Of a stretch of DNA of 43,985 bases, positions 23,637 through 31,320 are shown piece by piece. The notes beneath the pieces were generated by a model. It had not been told where the DNA came from, did no database searches, and worked only from the letters and a program-made list of their open reading frames with translations. Source of the DNA: Bacillota bacterium (GTDB lineage Bacteria; Bacillota; Dethiobacteria; DTU022; UBA8154); NCBI GenBank assembly GCA_012728375.1, contig JAAYFF010000023.1, positions 1 to 43,985 of the forward strand, written 5' to 3'. The first letter of the stretch is position 1; each line of letters starts with the position of its first letter. Both the position numbers and the translations under genes were made by a program.

Positions 23637-24179
23637 ATGATACCATTTCTATCTGTTATTGGTCGGGGGAATACAGGTAAAACAACACTCATAAGGAATT
23701 TGATCCGTGAACTGGGAATATTGGGTTATAGTGTCGCAGTAATAAAACATGATCCGGAGGAACACGGGACTGTTGACCGTAAAGGAAGTGATACATGGCT
23801 TTTTCGGGAAGCAGGAAGTCGGGCGGTAATTCTGGCATCACCTTCAAGAATTACGCTTTTTCGTACCACCGAAAAAGAACAATTCCCGGAGGAACTGTTC
23901 CAACTTTGCGGAGATGTGGATTTGATTATCTTGGAGGGGTATAAAAAAAGGGATTATCCCAAGATATTTCTGTGGACCGAAAAAAAAGAAAAATTGGATG
24001 TTGATCCTCTTTGGAATTTGCTCGCTATCATCTATACGAAAGAAGAGGAAAAAGAAGCGTTAAAACGTTTTGGAGATACTGCTATCCCCCTTTTTTGCAG
24101 AGATGATAGCGTAAAAATTGCACAGTTTGTTGAGCAATATATCTTTAAAACAAAGGAGAGGGATAAAGGAGGAAGATAA
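23637..24179 (+). CDS. mobB: Molybdopterin-guanine dinucleotide biosynthesis protein MobB
   Basis: This 180-aa GTP-binding protein has P-loop GRGNTGKTT at 9-17, IKHDPEEH and the ELILEGYKK-like LIILEGYKKRDYPKI motif. MobB assists MobA in attaching GMP to molybdopterin. AAGGAGG precedes the ATG. The stop is directly followed by the rex start codon, with rex's ribosome site inside the end of mobB, so the two are co-transcribed. This links a molybdoenzyme cofactor gene to redox control. Confidence 0.9.
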   Translation: MIPFLSVIGRGNTGKTTLIRNLIRELGILGYSVAVIKHDPEEHGTVDRKGSDTWLFREAGSRAVILASPSRITLFRTTEKEQFPEELFQLCGDVDLIILEGYKKRDYPKIFLWTEKKEKLDVDPLWNLLAIIYTKEEEKEALKRFGDTAIPLFCRDDSVKIAQFVEQYIFKTKERDKGGR

Positions 24180-24806
24180 ATGGGGCGAAAAAGTGCACCA
24201 AAATCCGTTATTCGAAGATTGCCTGTTTATTTACGCATCTTAGATAACCTTCTTACCAATGAGGTTGATATTATTTCTTCCAAAGAATTAAGCGATGAAA
24301 CAGGCTTTACAGCAGAACAAATTCGCAAGGATCTGGCTTTTTTTGGTGCTTTCGGCACCAGAGGGACAGGCTATAATACGAGCTTTTTACGGGATAAAAT
24401 TTTAAAAATAATTGGCCTCGATAAACAAACCAATATTATAGTTGTTGGCGCAGGACATCTCGGCATTGCATTAACGCGTTACAATATTACAAAAAATCCA
24501 TATGTTAATGTTGTAGCTGTTTTTGATGTCGATCCAAATATTATTGGTGAAAAAATTATTGATGTCGAAGTAGTACCTATTTCCAAAATAAAAGAAATTG
24601 CAGTTAAACATTCGGTAAAAGTCGCCCTTTTAACTGTACCGTCGGAACAGGCTCAAATTGCAGCGGATGAAATTGTTAAAAGCGGTATTACAGTAATATT
24701 TAATTTTTCACTGAGCAAACTTCGCGTTCCGGATAATGTTTATGTCCATAATGCCGATCTTAGCATTGAGCTGCAGAGCTTAATCTACTATGCAACAAGC
24801 AAATAA
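24180..24806 (+). CDS. rex: Redox-sensing transcriptional repressor Rex
   Basis: This 208-aa protein has an N-terminal winged helix (RRLPVYLRILDNLLTNEVDIISSKELSDETGFTAEQIRKDL region) and a Rossmann domain with VVGAGHLGIALTRY. Rex senses the NADH/NAD+ ratio and represses fermentative or anaerobic genes at low NADH. It starts at the base after the mobB stop, with GGAGG in the mobB end. I saw no convincing Rex operator palindrome upstream of mobB. Confidence 0.95.
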   Translation: MGRKSAPKSVIRRLPVYLRILDNLLTNEVDIISSKELSDETGFTAEQIRKDLAFFGAFGTRGTGYNTSFLRDKILKIIGLDKQTNIIVVGAGHLGIALTRYNITKNPYVNVVAVFDVDPNIIGEKIIDVEVVPISKIKEIAVKHSVKVALLTVPSEQAQIAADEIVKSGITVIFNFSLSKLRVPDNVYVHNADLSIELQSLIYYATSK

Positions 24807-24848
24807 CAAAGGCTATATTTTTTACATCACGAAATTTTTTCCTAAGAG

Positions 24849-24877
24849 TTGACTTTTCAAGTTCTTTTGTGTATACT
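24849..24877 (+). promoter_or_regulatory. Promoter of the five-tRNA operon
   Basis: TTGACT, 17 bases and TATACT end 15 bases before the mature tRNA-Asp. Confidence 0.8.
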
Positions 24878-24892
24878 TATAACCGATCGACG

Positions 24893-24970
24893 GGAGCCGT
24901 GGTGTAGTCCGGTCAACATGCCGGCCTGTCAAGCCGGAGATCGCGGGTTCAAGTCCCGTCGGCTCCGCCA
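24893..24970 (+). tRNA. tRNA-Asp (GTC)
   Basis: GGAGCCG pairs with CGGCTCC; anticodon loop CTGTCAA carries GTC; encoded GCCA end. First gene of the cluster. Confidence 0.95.
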
Positions 24971-24976
24971 GATCTT

Positions 24977-25052
<76 letters not shown>

Positions 25053-25057
25053 TTTTT

Positions 25058-25132
25058 GCGGAAGTGGCTCAGTGGTAGAGCATCGCCTTGCCAAGGCGAG
25101 GGCCGCGGGTTCGAATCCCGTCTTCCGCTCCA
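25058..25132 (+). tRNA. tRNA-Gly (GCC)
   Basis: GCGGAAG pairs with CTTCCGC; anticodon loop TTGCCAA carries GCC; encoded TCCA end. Confidence 0.95.
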
Positions 25133-25140
25133 TTTTTTAT

Positions 25141-25214
25141 GGCGACATAGCCAAGTGGTAAGGCAGAGGACTGCAAATCCTTTACCCCCGGTTCGAATCC
25201 GGGTGTCGCCTCCA
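25141..25214 (+). tRNA. tRNA-Cys (GCA)
   Basis: GGCGACA pairs with TGTCGCC; anticodon loop CTGCAAA carries GCA; encoded TCCA end. Confidence 0.95.
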
Positions 25215-25223
25215 TTTTTTTTT

Positions 25224-25314
25224 GCCGGAGTGGCGGAACAGGCAGACGCAAGGGACTTAAAATCCCTCGATCTTTAATAAGATCGTACCGGTTCAAGTCC
25301 GGTCTCCGGCACCA
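25224..25314 (+). tRNA. tRNA-Leu (TAA)
   Basis: GCCGGAG pairs with CTCCGGC; anticodon loop CTTAAAA carries TAA; a long variable arm (CGATCTTTAATAAGATCG) and encoded ACCA end are present. Last gene of the cluster. Confidence 0.95.
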
Positions 25315-25341
25315 TAAAATTGAGCTTTGCAGAAATTTAAA

Positions 25342-25368
25342 GACCGCTTCAAGAGTAGCGGCCTTTTT
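25342..25368 (+). terminator. Terminator of the tRNA operon
   Basis: GACCGCT and AGCGGCC pair with one mismatch around an 8-base loop and are followed by TTTTT. Confidence 0.7.
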
Positions 25369-25370
25369 GT

Positions 25371-25570
25371 TCTTTAGTGCCCAATTTTTTTAGCGGTAAT
25401 GTTGGTAAGTCCGGGAAAGGTCGTCTGACTTAGTGGGTGAACCCATCATCTGGTAAGGCTTGGCTGGTTTTCCGCGACTTTTTTCCCGTAAAAATGATTT
25501 ATACTGCATGATTAGGAGCTGTCCTGGAGGGCGGTTTTTTTTAAGCAAAAAAAATTAAAAAGGCTCGGAT
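25371..25570. other. Non-coding stretch opening the accessory islet
   Basis: No ORF or tRNA is seen. A small hairpin TGGG-TGAA-CCCA lies near 25434-25445 within a GC-richer patch (about 25400-25480). I cannot assign it. It may be a remnant of a lost element or a small RNA. Confidence 0.3.
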
Positions 25571-25725
25571 TTAGGGTTTGTCATGGATGCCGAGATGTTC
25601 TTTTAAGGCAGCTTGCAATATCTGCGAAAAATTAACATGGTTTTCTTCAGCGATTTTATTTAACCATTGTGGAATAGTCAGCGTCTTTTTAACCGATTGA
25701 TTTCTATAGCATCCCTGAAATATAT
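25571..25725 (-). pseudogene. Remnant of a HicB-like antitoxin
   Basis: On the minus strand, a frame ending in TAA at 25571 encodes S-V-K-K-T-L-T-I-P-Q-W-L-N-K, then A-E-E-N-H-V-N-F-S-Q-I-L-Q-A-A-L-K-E-H-L-G-I. This is the C-terminal DNA-binding part of HicB-family antitoxins. The N-terminal HicB domain, a start codon and the hicA toxin are absent, and the upstream gene ends in another frame immediately before it. It is a decayed fragment, probably from a toxin-antitoxin locus that was overwritten. Confidence 0.7.
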
Positions 25726-26364
25726 TTATTTAAAAAGTCTTGGGAAATCATGAATTCCATTCCATTGTTTAAATTTCTTTACCGCATTCTCAAATTCTTC
25801 GTCTTTTACCGGTTCAGCCAGATTAAAAAATTTGCTGTTTGCCGTGCATCCTCCCCTTCCTTCTCCTATATATATCATCATGCAATCAGGATTGATACTT
25901 CTCATTGTTTCTAATACTTCTGTTGCTACGTTGTTCATAAACGGCCACGATAAGATAATTATATCTGTTTCCCTTCCATACTTTTTTACCGCACTAACAG
26001 CATCGATTTTTTCCACTTCCAGCCACATTATACCATCTTCTTTCCAAAAATAATGAAAATTATCATCGCCGGAAAAATTATCCGTCGGAATAATTTTTAC
26101 ATTTTGCTTCCTTAAGGCATAAGCTAATGCTCCGGAACCTGACATCACTTCAAGACATTTTCTATCGCCTATCCATAAACTTAATGGAACTATCCAATCA
26201 TTCGCTATTAGGGCATATCCCATGTGATTAATCACAATATCCCTCAATCCATAATTGTCTATTTTCGGATCATATCTGCTTAGCAGCGACTCTGGGTAAG
26301 AATCCGGAATTTTCTTATTTTTTATCATCTCTATAATCTTATTAACTTCCTCGGGGAAATGCAT
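25726..26364 (-). CDS. Orphan SAM-methyltransferase-like protein
   Basis: This 212-aa protein has a SAM-binding-like region CLEVMSGSGALAYALRKQNVKIIPTD at about 70-95 and a DIIILSWPFMNN segment resembling a catalytic loop. The fold looks like a class I methyltransferase with an N-terminal helical extension. I do not recognise its substrate. Proteins of this type are scattered in accessory and phage regions. The ATG has an AGAGGTG site. No restriction enzyme or modification partner is adjacent. It directly precedes the HicB remnant, consistent with insertion into an older toxin-antitoxin locus. Confidence 0.6.
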   Translation of the reverse strand: MHFPEEVNKIIEMIKNKKIPDSYPESLLSRYDPKIDNYGLRDIVINHMGYALIANDWIVPLSLWIGDRKCLEVMSGSGALAYALRKQNVKIIPTDNFSGDDNFHYFWKEDGIMWLEVEKIDAVSAVKKYGRETDIIILSWPFMNNVATEVLETMRSINPDCMMIYIGEGRGGCTANSKFFNLAEPVKDEEFENAVKKFKQWNGIHDFPRLFK

Positions 26365-26544
26365 GGTTTCACCTCTGTTTACCTCGGCCTTATTTTGTCA
26401 GGCTAATATATTCAACATCAGCATGTTTTCATCCTTTTATGATAACAGGCGTTTCCGGTTGCAACAACACGCAGGCAAATGTAAACGACTTGTAAAAATT
26501 ATCACAAGTTGAAAGAGGGTAAATGCTGTTTATTAGGTAAGTAA

Positions 26545-26564
26545 CCTGGGCTGCGAGAGCCCAG
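26545..26564 (-). terminator. Hairpin after the small minus-strand gene
   Basis: CCTGGGCT and AGCCCAGG form a perfect 8-bp stem with a 4-base GCGA-type loop, six bases beyond the stop at 26571. No long T run follows, so termination is likely but not certain. Confidence 0.5.
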
Positions 26565-26570
26565 GCAGGG

Positions 26571-26750
26571 CTACCGGAATCTCATTCCTGAACTGAATTT
26601 CGCAAGGTTGCCCAGAACAATATGAGCCAGACCGTAGCCCATTATACCGGCACCAATTCTGCCGCCCACAAGCCTGCCGAAACGTCTGACAATACGGCCC
26701 AGGACTATGAGGGTTTTGCCGGCAGTAGATGCCTTTTTCCTCGTAAACAA
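26571..26750 (-). CDS. Small membrane protein, paralogue of 27525
   Basis: This protein of about 59 residues has two moderately hydrophobic helices separated by a basic/Gly-rich stretch. Its G-x-G-I-M-G-Y-G-L-A-H-I-V-L-G-N segment matches K-A-G-M-T-G-F-G-L-A-H-L-L-L-G-A of the gene at 27525, and both begin near M-F with KKAS. The TTG at 26750 puts the GGGGG site eight bases upstream and gives the best match to the paralogue; a GTG at 26759 overlaps that site. The function is unknown. Confidence 0.65.
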   Translation of the reverse strand: MFTRKKASTAGKTLIVLGRIVRRFGRLVGGRIGAGIMGYGLAHIVLGNLAKFSSGMRFR

Positions 26751-26924
26751 AGCATTCACCCCCTAAAGTTATTTTTCCTATTGGAGGTAGGTATTATAGG
26801 CCCCTTTTATTCATCATAGAAATAATAACCTCCGGGTGAGGGCTGTTTTTTCATGCTGAGCATGGACATTCGTTCGAACTGTGTGTTACAATAAATTTAT
26901 CAATTGCTGAAGAAAACTTACTAG

Positions 26925-26951
26925 AAAGCTGGCACACTAAGGGCCGGCTTT
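26925..26951 (+). terminator. Terminator-like hairpin before the zinc-ribbon gene
   Basis: AAGCTGGC and GCCGGCTT (one G-T pair) enclose a 9-base loop and end in TTTT, about 10 bases before the GGGGGAAG ribosome site of the gene at 26975. It may be an upstream transcript's terminator or an attenuator of that gene. Confidence 0.5.
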
Positions 26952-26974
26952 TAAAAATTGGGGGAAGATAGCGT

Positions 26975-27331
26975 ATGTTTAAGAAATATTTAATGTACCT
27001 CATCAGATGGCAGTTATCTACTCCTATATTAGCTATTTGCATGTATTACATGACATTTGATGTTACGACGAAAACGATTTTGGCAAATTTAATTGGGGGT
27101 TTAATCTTTTTTTGGGTTGATCGCTATATTTTTAAATCAACAATATTTTCAGCCCTTTGGGAAATAAAAGAAGAAATAGTATGTGTTGATTGCGGCACCG
27201 TTTCCAAAGGGTTCAGGCTGGTTAAAACAAAAAACTATGACAGGTTGGAAGATAAACATCCGGAATTTAGATGTGAAACCTGTTCAAAGAAGAAATTGGA
27301 ACAATTGAAGGCAAAAGGAATACACGTATAG
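26975..27331 (+). CDS. Membrane protein with C-terminal zinc ribbon
   Basis: This 118-aa protein has two membrane segments (about 8-28 and 34-52) and a cytoplasmic part with C-V-D-C (about 70-73) and C-E-T-C (about 101-104), a likely zinc ribbon. I do not recognise the family. A GGGGGAAG site precedes the ATG. It lies between the two paralogous small membrane proteins, in an accessory region. Confidence 0.65.
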   Translation: MFKKYLMYLIRWQLSTPILAICMYYMTFDVTTKTILANLIGGLIFFWVDRYIFKSTIFSALWEIKEEIVCVDCGTVSKGFRLVKTKNYDRLEDKHPEFRCETCSKKKLEQLKAKGIHV

Positions 27332-27524
27332 TAAGATAAATCTGGTAGATATGTTTGCTAAAAACGGTTATTTCCCGGGCAACCGCAAGTTTCGACGATA
27401 AAATAAAAATTCTCCTTTAGGCAATGTTTTTCTGGCCGTTTCACTTTTTGGGAGTTTTTCTCAAGGATTTTGGTCTTTGCCTTGGGGAAACTATTATGGA
27501 ACTGAAAAGTCAGGAGGTGCCTGC

Positions 27525-27728
27525 ATGTTTTTAACAAGCATATTTAATTATGACAAGAAGGCTTCAGCGACAAGCTGGTCTGTTATTGCTTTAGGGGCTT
27601 TTGTAACATTAGCCGGCATGTTGTTGGCAAACTCTGAGAAAATAAAGGCCGGAATGACTGGATTTGGTCTTGCACATCTTTTGCTGGGCGCGCTGGATCT
27701 CTTTCGCCTCTCCAAAAGAAGATATTAA
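27525..27728 (+). CDS. Small membrane protein, paralogue of 26571
   Basis: This 67-aa protein has two hydrophobic segments (about 16-34 and 42-58) and the G-M-T-G-F-G-L-A-H-L-L-L-G motif shared with the minus-strand gene at 26571. The ATG at 27525 is chosen because AGGAGG stands about eight bases upstream; earlier in-frame starts lack a site. The function is unknown. It is followed by the tRNA-Val promoter. Confidence 0.7.
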   Translation: MFLTSIFNYDKKASATSWSVIALGAFVTLAGMLLANSEKIKAGMTGFGLAHLLLGALDLFRLSKRRY

Positions 27729-27756
27729 TTCTCTAGAAACAATTCGCTTAAAGAGC

Positions 27757-27785
27757 TTGATTTTTTTTTTAAGGTCTGCTACAAT
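27757..27785 (+). promoter_or_regulatory. Promoter of tRNA-Val
   Basis: TTGATT, 17 bases and TACAAT end 12 bases before the tRNA. Confidence 0.75.
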
Positions 27786-27797
27786 AATGGCGTTGAA

Positions 27798-27872
27798 GGG
27801 TCCTTAGCTCAGTGGGAGAGCGCTTCCTTGACGCGGAAGAGGCCGTGTGTTCGATCCACACAGGACCCACCA
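27798..27872 (+). tRNA. tRNA-Val (GAC)
   Basis: GGGTCCT pairs with AGGACCC; stem CTTCC/GGAAG carries loop TTGACGC with anticodon GAC; encoded ACCA end. Confidence 0.95.
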
Positions 27873-27881
27873 GAAGAATAA

Positions 27882-27917
27882 AGTCCTCTGTATAATGTAT
27901 AATACAGGGGCTTTTTT
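27882..27917 (+). terminator. Terminator of tRNA-Val
   Basis: AGTCCTCTGTAT pairs with ATACAGGGGCT (one G-T pair) and is followed by a T run. Confidence 0.75.
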
Positions 27918-27939
27918 ATTTGCCTTTTGAGCTGCAGTC

Positions 27940-27968
27940 TTGACAGGCTTTGCATTAAGAATTATGAT
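27940..27968 (+). promoter_or_regulatory. Promoter of thrS
   Basis: A perfect TTGACA, exactly 17 bases, and TATGAT. Transcription would start near 27975, which rules out coding starts upstream. The leader is about 40 bases, too short for a T-box. Confidence 0.85.
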
Positions 27969-28013
27969 TTACTAAGCGTAAAGGAGCAAGGAAGCGGAAA
28001 GGGGTCAAAAACT

Positions 28014-29945
28014 TTGGATGAAGAAAAACAAGCTCATAAAATAAAAGTCCTTGTGAAGGATTGGGGATTACGGGAAGTTGAACCCGGGACAACTATTTTG
28101 GATCTTCTTCGCGAAATTGGCGGAAAGCTGGCAAAGGAAGCCCTCGCCGCAAAAATAGATGGGAAAGTGATCGATTTGAACACACCTGTCTATAATGATC
28201 TGGAACTGGCTGTTTTAACCTTTGACGACCCGGAAGGGATGCAGGTTTACCGCCATACAGCCAGCCATGTTCTTGCCCAGGCCGTAAAAAATCTTTATGG
28301 CAATGTCCGTTTGGGGATTGGTCCGGCCATACGGGACGGCTACTATTATGATTTTGATTTTGACCGGCCCATTAGCCCTGAAGAATTGACAAAAATTGAG
28401 GAGCAGATGAGGTTAATAATAAAGGAAGATCTGCCTTTAGAAAGAATTGAGCTGGACAGGGAAGAAGCCATCGGCTTATTTAGCGAAATGGGAGAAAAGT
28501 ATAAAGTTGAGCTGGTAGAAGGCCTGGATGAAAGCAGCACTATTTCTTGTTACCGTCAGGGCGATTTTATTGATCTTTGTGCCGGGCCCCACCTGCCTTC
28601 AACGGGAAAGCTCAAAGCTATTAAGCTTTTAAACCTGGCAGGGGCTTACTGGCGCGGCGATGAAAGACGCCCAATGCTCCAGCGCATTTATGGAACTGCC
28701 TTTCCTAAAGCAAAACAACTGGAAGAATACCTGCAGCGCCTTGAGGAGGCCAAAAAGCGGGATCACCGCAGGTTGGGCAGAGAGCTTGACCTTTTCTCCT
28801 TTCGCGAGGAGGGTCCGGGCTTTCCTTTCTTTCATCCCAAGGGTATTATTATCAGGCGGGAGCTGGAAAACTTCTGGCGTGAGGAACACCGTAAAGCAGG
28901 CTATCTGGAGATAGAAACGCCGGTTATTTTAAACCGTCAGCTCTGGGAACAGTCGGGTCACTGGGATCATTACCAGGAAAACATGTACTTTACCAAAATT
29001 GATGAACAGGACTATGCCATAAAACCGATGAACTGCCCGGGAGCTATGCTGATTTATAAATCGGGGATGTACAGCTACAGGGATCTTCCCCTGCGTTTAG
29101 CGGAGATGGGGCTGGTTCACAGGCATGAAAAATCGGGGACACTTCATGGATTAATGAGAGTGCGCAGTTTTACTCAGGACGATGCACATATTTTTATGCT
29201 TCCCGAGCAAATTGAGGATGAAGTGGCCGGAGTAATTGATCTTGTGAATCATTTTTACGATGTTTTTGGTTTTAAGTATCTTGTTGAGCTCAGCACCAGG
29301 CCGGAAAAATCCATGGGTTCTGATGAGATGTGGGAAAAAGCCACAGCTGCCCTGCATAACGTCCTCATTAAGAAAGGCATTCCTTATACGATTAATGAAG
29401 GAGACGGGGCTTTTTATGGTCCAAAGATTGATTTCCACCTACAGGATTCCCTGGGACGGACCTGGCAGTGCGGGACAATCCAGCTGGACTTTCAAATGCC
29501 TGAAAAATTTGATCTGCATTATATTGCCGCTGATGGACAAAAACACCGCCCGGCAATGATTCACAGGGTTGTTTACGGAGCCATGGAACGATTTATTGCC
29601 CTGCTTATTGAACACTACGCCGGGGCGTTTCCCCTCTGGCTTTCTCCTGTTCAGGTCAGCGTTATTCCAATTACCGAAAGGCAGCATGAATATGCCGCGG
29701 GAATCAGTAAGCGCCTGCAAAAAGATTCGATCAGGGTAGAGCTTGATAACAGAAATGAAAAAGTAGGGTATAAGATTCGAGAAGCCCAAGTTAAAAAAGT
29801 TCCTTATATGCTGATTGTGGGAGATCGTGAAGCTGCAGACGGAACTGTTTCTCTCCGCCAGCGTGAGAAAGGTGACCTTGGTCCGGTTCTTCTAGAAAAT
29901 TTTATTGAAAAAATCAAGAATGAAATACAGCAAAAAACGAAATAA
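28014..29945 (+). CDS. thrS: Threonyl-tRNA synthetase
   Basis: This 643-aa class II synthetase has TGS (about 9-70), the SAD editing domain and the class II core. The core shows MNCPGAM, the RDLPLRLAEMG...GLMRVRSFTQDDAHIF segment and RPAMIHRVVYGAMERF, with the zinc-binding Cys and His residues. The C-terminal anticodon-binding domain is present. The TTG at 28014 is chosen over an open frame from 27927 because AAAGGGG lies nine bases upstream and a promoter at 27940 lies inside the longer frame. Unlike many Firmicute thrS genes, no T-box leader is present. Confidence 0.96.
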   Translation: MDEEKQAHKIKVLVKDWGLREVEPGTTILDLLREIGGKLAKEALAAKIDGKVIDLNTPVYNDLELAVLTFDDPEGMQVYRHTASHVLAQAVKNLYGNVRLGIGPAIRDGYYYDFDFDRPISPEELTKIEEQMRLIIKEDLPLERIELDREEAIGLFSEMGEKYKVELVEGLDESSTISCYRQGDFIDLCAGPHLPSTGKLKAIKLLNLAGAYWRGDERRPMLQRIYGTAFPKAKQLEEYLQRLEEAKKRDHRRLGRELDLFSFREEGPGFPFFHPKGIIIRRELENFWREEHRKAGYLEIETPVILNRQLWEQSGHWDHYQENMYFTKIDEQDYAIKPMNCPGAMLIYKSGMYSYRDLPLRLAEMGLVHRHEKSGTLHGLMRVRSFTQDDAHIFMLPEQIEDEVAGVIDLVNHFYDVFGFKYLVELSTRPEKSMGSDEMWEKATAALHNVLIKKGIPYTINEGDGAFYGPKIDFHLQDSLGRTWQCGTIQLDFQMPEKFDLHYIAADGQKHRPAMIHRVVYGAMERFIALLIEHYAGAFPLWLSPVQVSVIPITERQHEYAAGISKRLQKDSIRVELDNRNEKVGYKIREAQVKKVPYMLIVGDREAADGTVSLRQREKGDLGPVLLENFIEKIKNEIQQKTK

Positions 29946-29968
29946 TGGCAATAAATATTAAAAAGTGT

Positions 29969-29997
29969 TTGACGAATATCTGTCTTTGTGGTATATT
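29969..29997 (+). promoter_or_regulatory. Promoter of the infC operon
   Basis: TTGACG, 17 bases and TATATT. It lies about 20 bases before the structured leader. Confidence 0.8.
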
Positions 29998-30009
29998 TAC
30001 TTGCGGAAA

Positions 30010-30127
30010 AAGAAGAAGCTCAGCTTCTCACCTTGCGACGCGTTTTAGCTGTTACCAGGGTTTTCATGGCGAAGATTCGTAACCAGCGATTTTTATGCAG
30101 GTGAGGTATGGCCTGCATTTTTATTTT
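30010..30127 (+). ncRNA. L20-type leader of infC-rpmI-rplT
   Basis: The leader contains GAAGAAGCTCAGCTTCTCACC and nearby GC-rich helices typical of the Firmicute infC leader, where free ribosomal protein L20 binds and stops its own operon. It ends in a terminator stem ATGCAGG/CCTGCAT (30095-30118) followed by a T run, upstream of the infC ribosome site. This supports control by premature termination. Confidence 0.75.
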
Positions 30128-30155
30128 TAAAAAGATAGCCGGAGGTGAAATAAAG

Positions 30156-30662
30156 ATTAATAAGGAATTGCTTATTAACCACAAGATTAAGGCTCGGGAG
30201 GTCAGAGTTGTTGGAACTGACGGGGAGCAACTTGGTATTATGCCTTTGGAAGAGGCACTGAACTTGGCACGGGAAAAAAATTTGGATTTGGTTAATATTG
30301 CTCCCCAGGCCAAGCCGCCCGTTTGCAGAATCATGGATTTTGGAAAATACAAATTTGAACAGAGCAAGCGGGAAAAAGAAGCTCGTAAAAAACAAAAGAC
30401 GACCTCTGTTAAGGAAGTTAAGATGCGTCCTAACATTGAACACCACGATTTCCAGGTCAAAGTTCGCAGCGCCCTGCGTTTTCTGCAAAACGGAGATAAA
30501 GTAAAGGCTTCAATTATTTTTCGTGGTAGAGAAATTACGCATCCTGAACTGGGCCGAGATCTTTGCATGAAATTTGCTGAGGAGCTTCAGCAAATTTGCA
30601 CTGTGGAAAGGGAACCAAGAATTGAGGGAAAAAATATGGTGATGATTCTTTCCCCCAAATGA
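30156..30662 (+). CDS. infC: Translation initiation factor IF-3 (ATT start)
   Basis: This 168-aa IF-3 has N-domain (INKELLINHKIKAREVRVVG), linker and C-domain with the PEDLGR-like and KMIL-like surfaces. IF-3 binds the 30S subunit and discriminates the start codon. The start is read as ATT at 30156, eight bases after GGAGGTGA. ATT is the rare infC start used for feedback in E. coli and B. subtilis, since IF-3 itself rejects it. The open frame continues upstream through the L20 leader, which is not coding. It is the first gene of infC-rpmI-rplT. Confidence 0.93.
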   Translation: MNKELLINHKIKAREVRVVGTDGEQLGIMPLEEALNLAREKNLDLVNIAPQAKPPVCRIMDFGKYKFEQSKREKEARKKQKTTSVKEVKMRPNIEHHDFQVKVRSALRFLQNGDKVKASIIFRGREITHPELGRDLCMKFAEELQQICTVEREPRIEGKNMVMILSPK

Positions 30663-30699
30663 CAATATATAACTATTAACGAAAAAGGGGACATAAGAC

Positions 30700-30894
30700 A
30701 TGCCGAAAATGAAAACACATCGCGGAGCGGCGAAGCGGTTTAAAAAGACAAAAACCGGTAAAATTAAAAGATTTCATGCCTTTCACAGCCATATTCTGGA
30801 GAAGAAAAGCCCCAAAAGAAAAAGAAAATTGCGCGGTTCTTCTCTTGTAGCAAAAAGTGATCTTAAACGGTTCAGCACTTTACTGCCGTATTAA
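30700..30894 (+). CDS. rpmI: Ribosomal protein L35 (bL35)
   Basis: This 64-aa, strongly basic protein starts [17 protein letters not shown], the bL35 signature, and ends in the usual RFSTLLPY. It belongs to the 50S subunit. The ribosome site is AAAGGGG. It lies between infC and rplT in the conserved order. Confidence 0.97.
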   Translation: MPKMKTHRGAAKRFKKTKTGKIKRFHAFHSHILEKKSPKRKRKLRGSSLVAKSDLKRFSTLLPY

Positions 30895-30917
30895 CTAACC
30901 GATAAGGAGGGTTTAAG

Positions 30918-31274
30918 ATGCCCAGAGTAAAAAATAGCGTTGCAACCAGGAAACGAAGGAAAAAAATTCTTAAACTTGCTAAAGGATATTTTGGCTCAAA
31001 AAGCAAACTTTTTCGAGTCGCCAATCAGCAGGTAATGAAATCTTTGTCTTATGCCTACCGCGATCGTAAAGTGCGTAAGAGAGATTTTCGCAGGCTCTGG
31101 ATAGCGCGGATTAATGCTGCAACTCGGAATAACGGACTTTCATACAGCAAATTTATGAACGGATTAAAAAAAGCGGGAATAGAAGTAAACCGGAAAATGC
31201 TTGCTGAACTTGCCGTCAGCGACCCTAATGCTTTCAAAAGAATGGTAGAAGTCGCACAAAAGTCTCTCTCCTAA
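30918..31274 (+). CDS. rplT: Ribosomal protein L20 (bL20)
   Basis: This 118-aa basic protein starts [22 protein letters not shown] and carries the bL20 core. It binds 23S rRNA and is essential for early 50S assembly. It is also the expected repressor of the leader at 30010. GGAGG precedes the ATG. It is the last gene of the operon; a hairpin follows. Confidence 0.97.
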   Translation: MPRVKNSVATRKRRKKILKLAKGYFGSKSKLFRVANQQVMKSLSYAYRDRKVRKRDFRRLWIARINAATRNNGLSYSKFMNGLKKAGIEVNRKMLAELAVSDPNAFKRMVEVAQKSLS

Positions 31275-31320
31275 AAAGAAGGCAGAAAGAAAAAGCTTGT
31301 TAAGATTTAAAGGGAATCAC

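Noticed and set aside
25224-27872. Integrative element with att sites at tRNA-Leu or tRNA-Val
   Set aside because: No integrase gene and no second copy of either tRNA 3' end were found in the interval.
27927-28013. N-terminal extension of thrS
   Set aside because: A consensus promoter lies inside it at 27940-27968, and a good ribosome site precedes TTG 28014.
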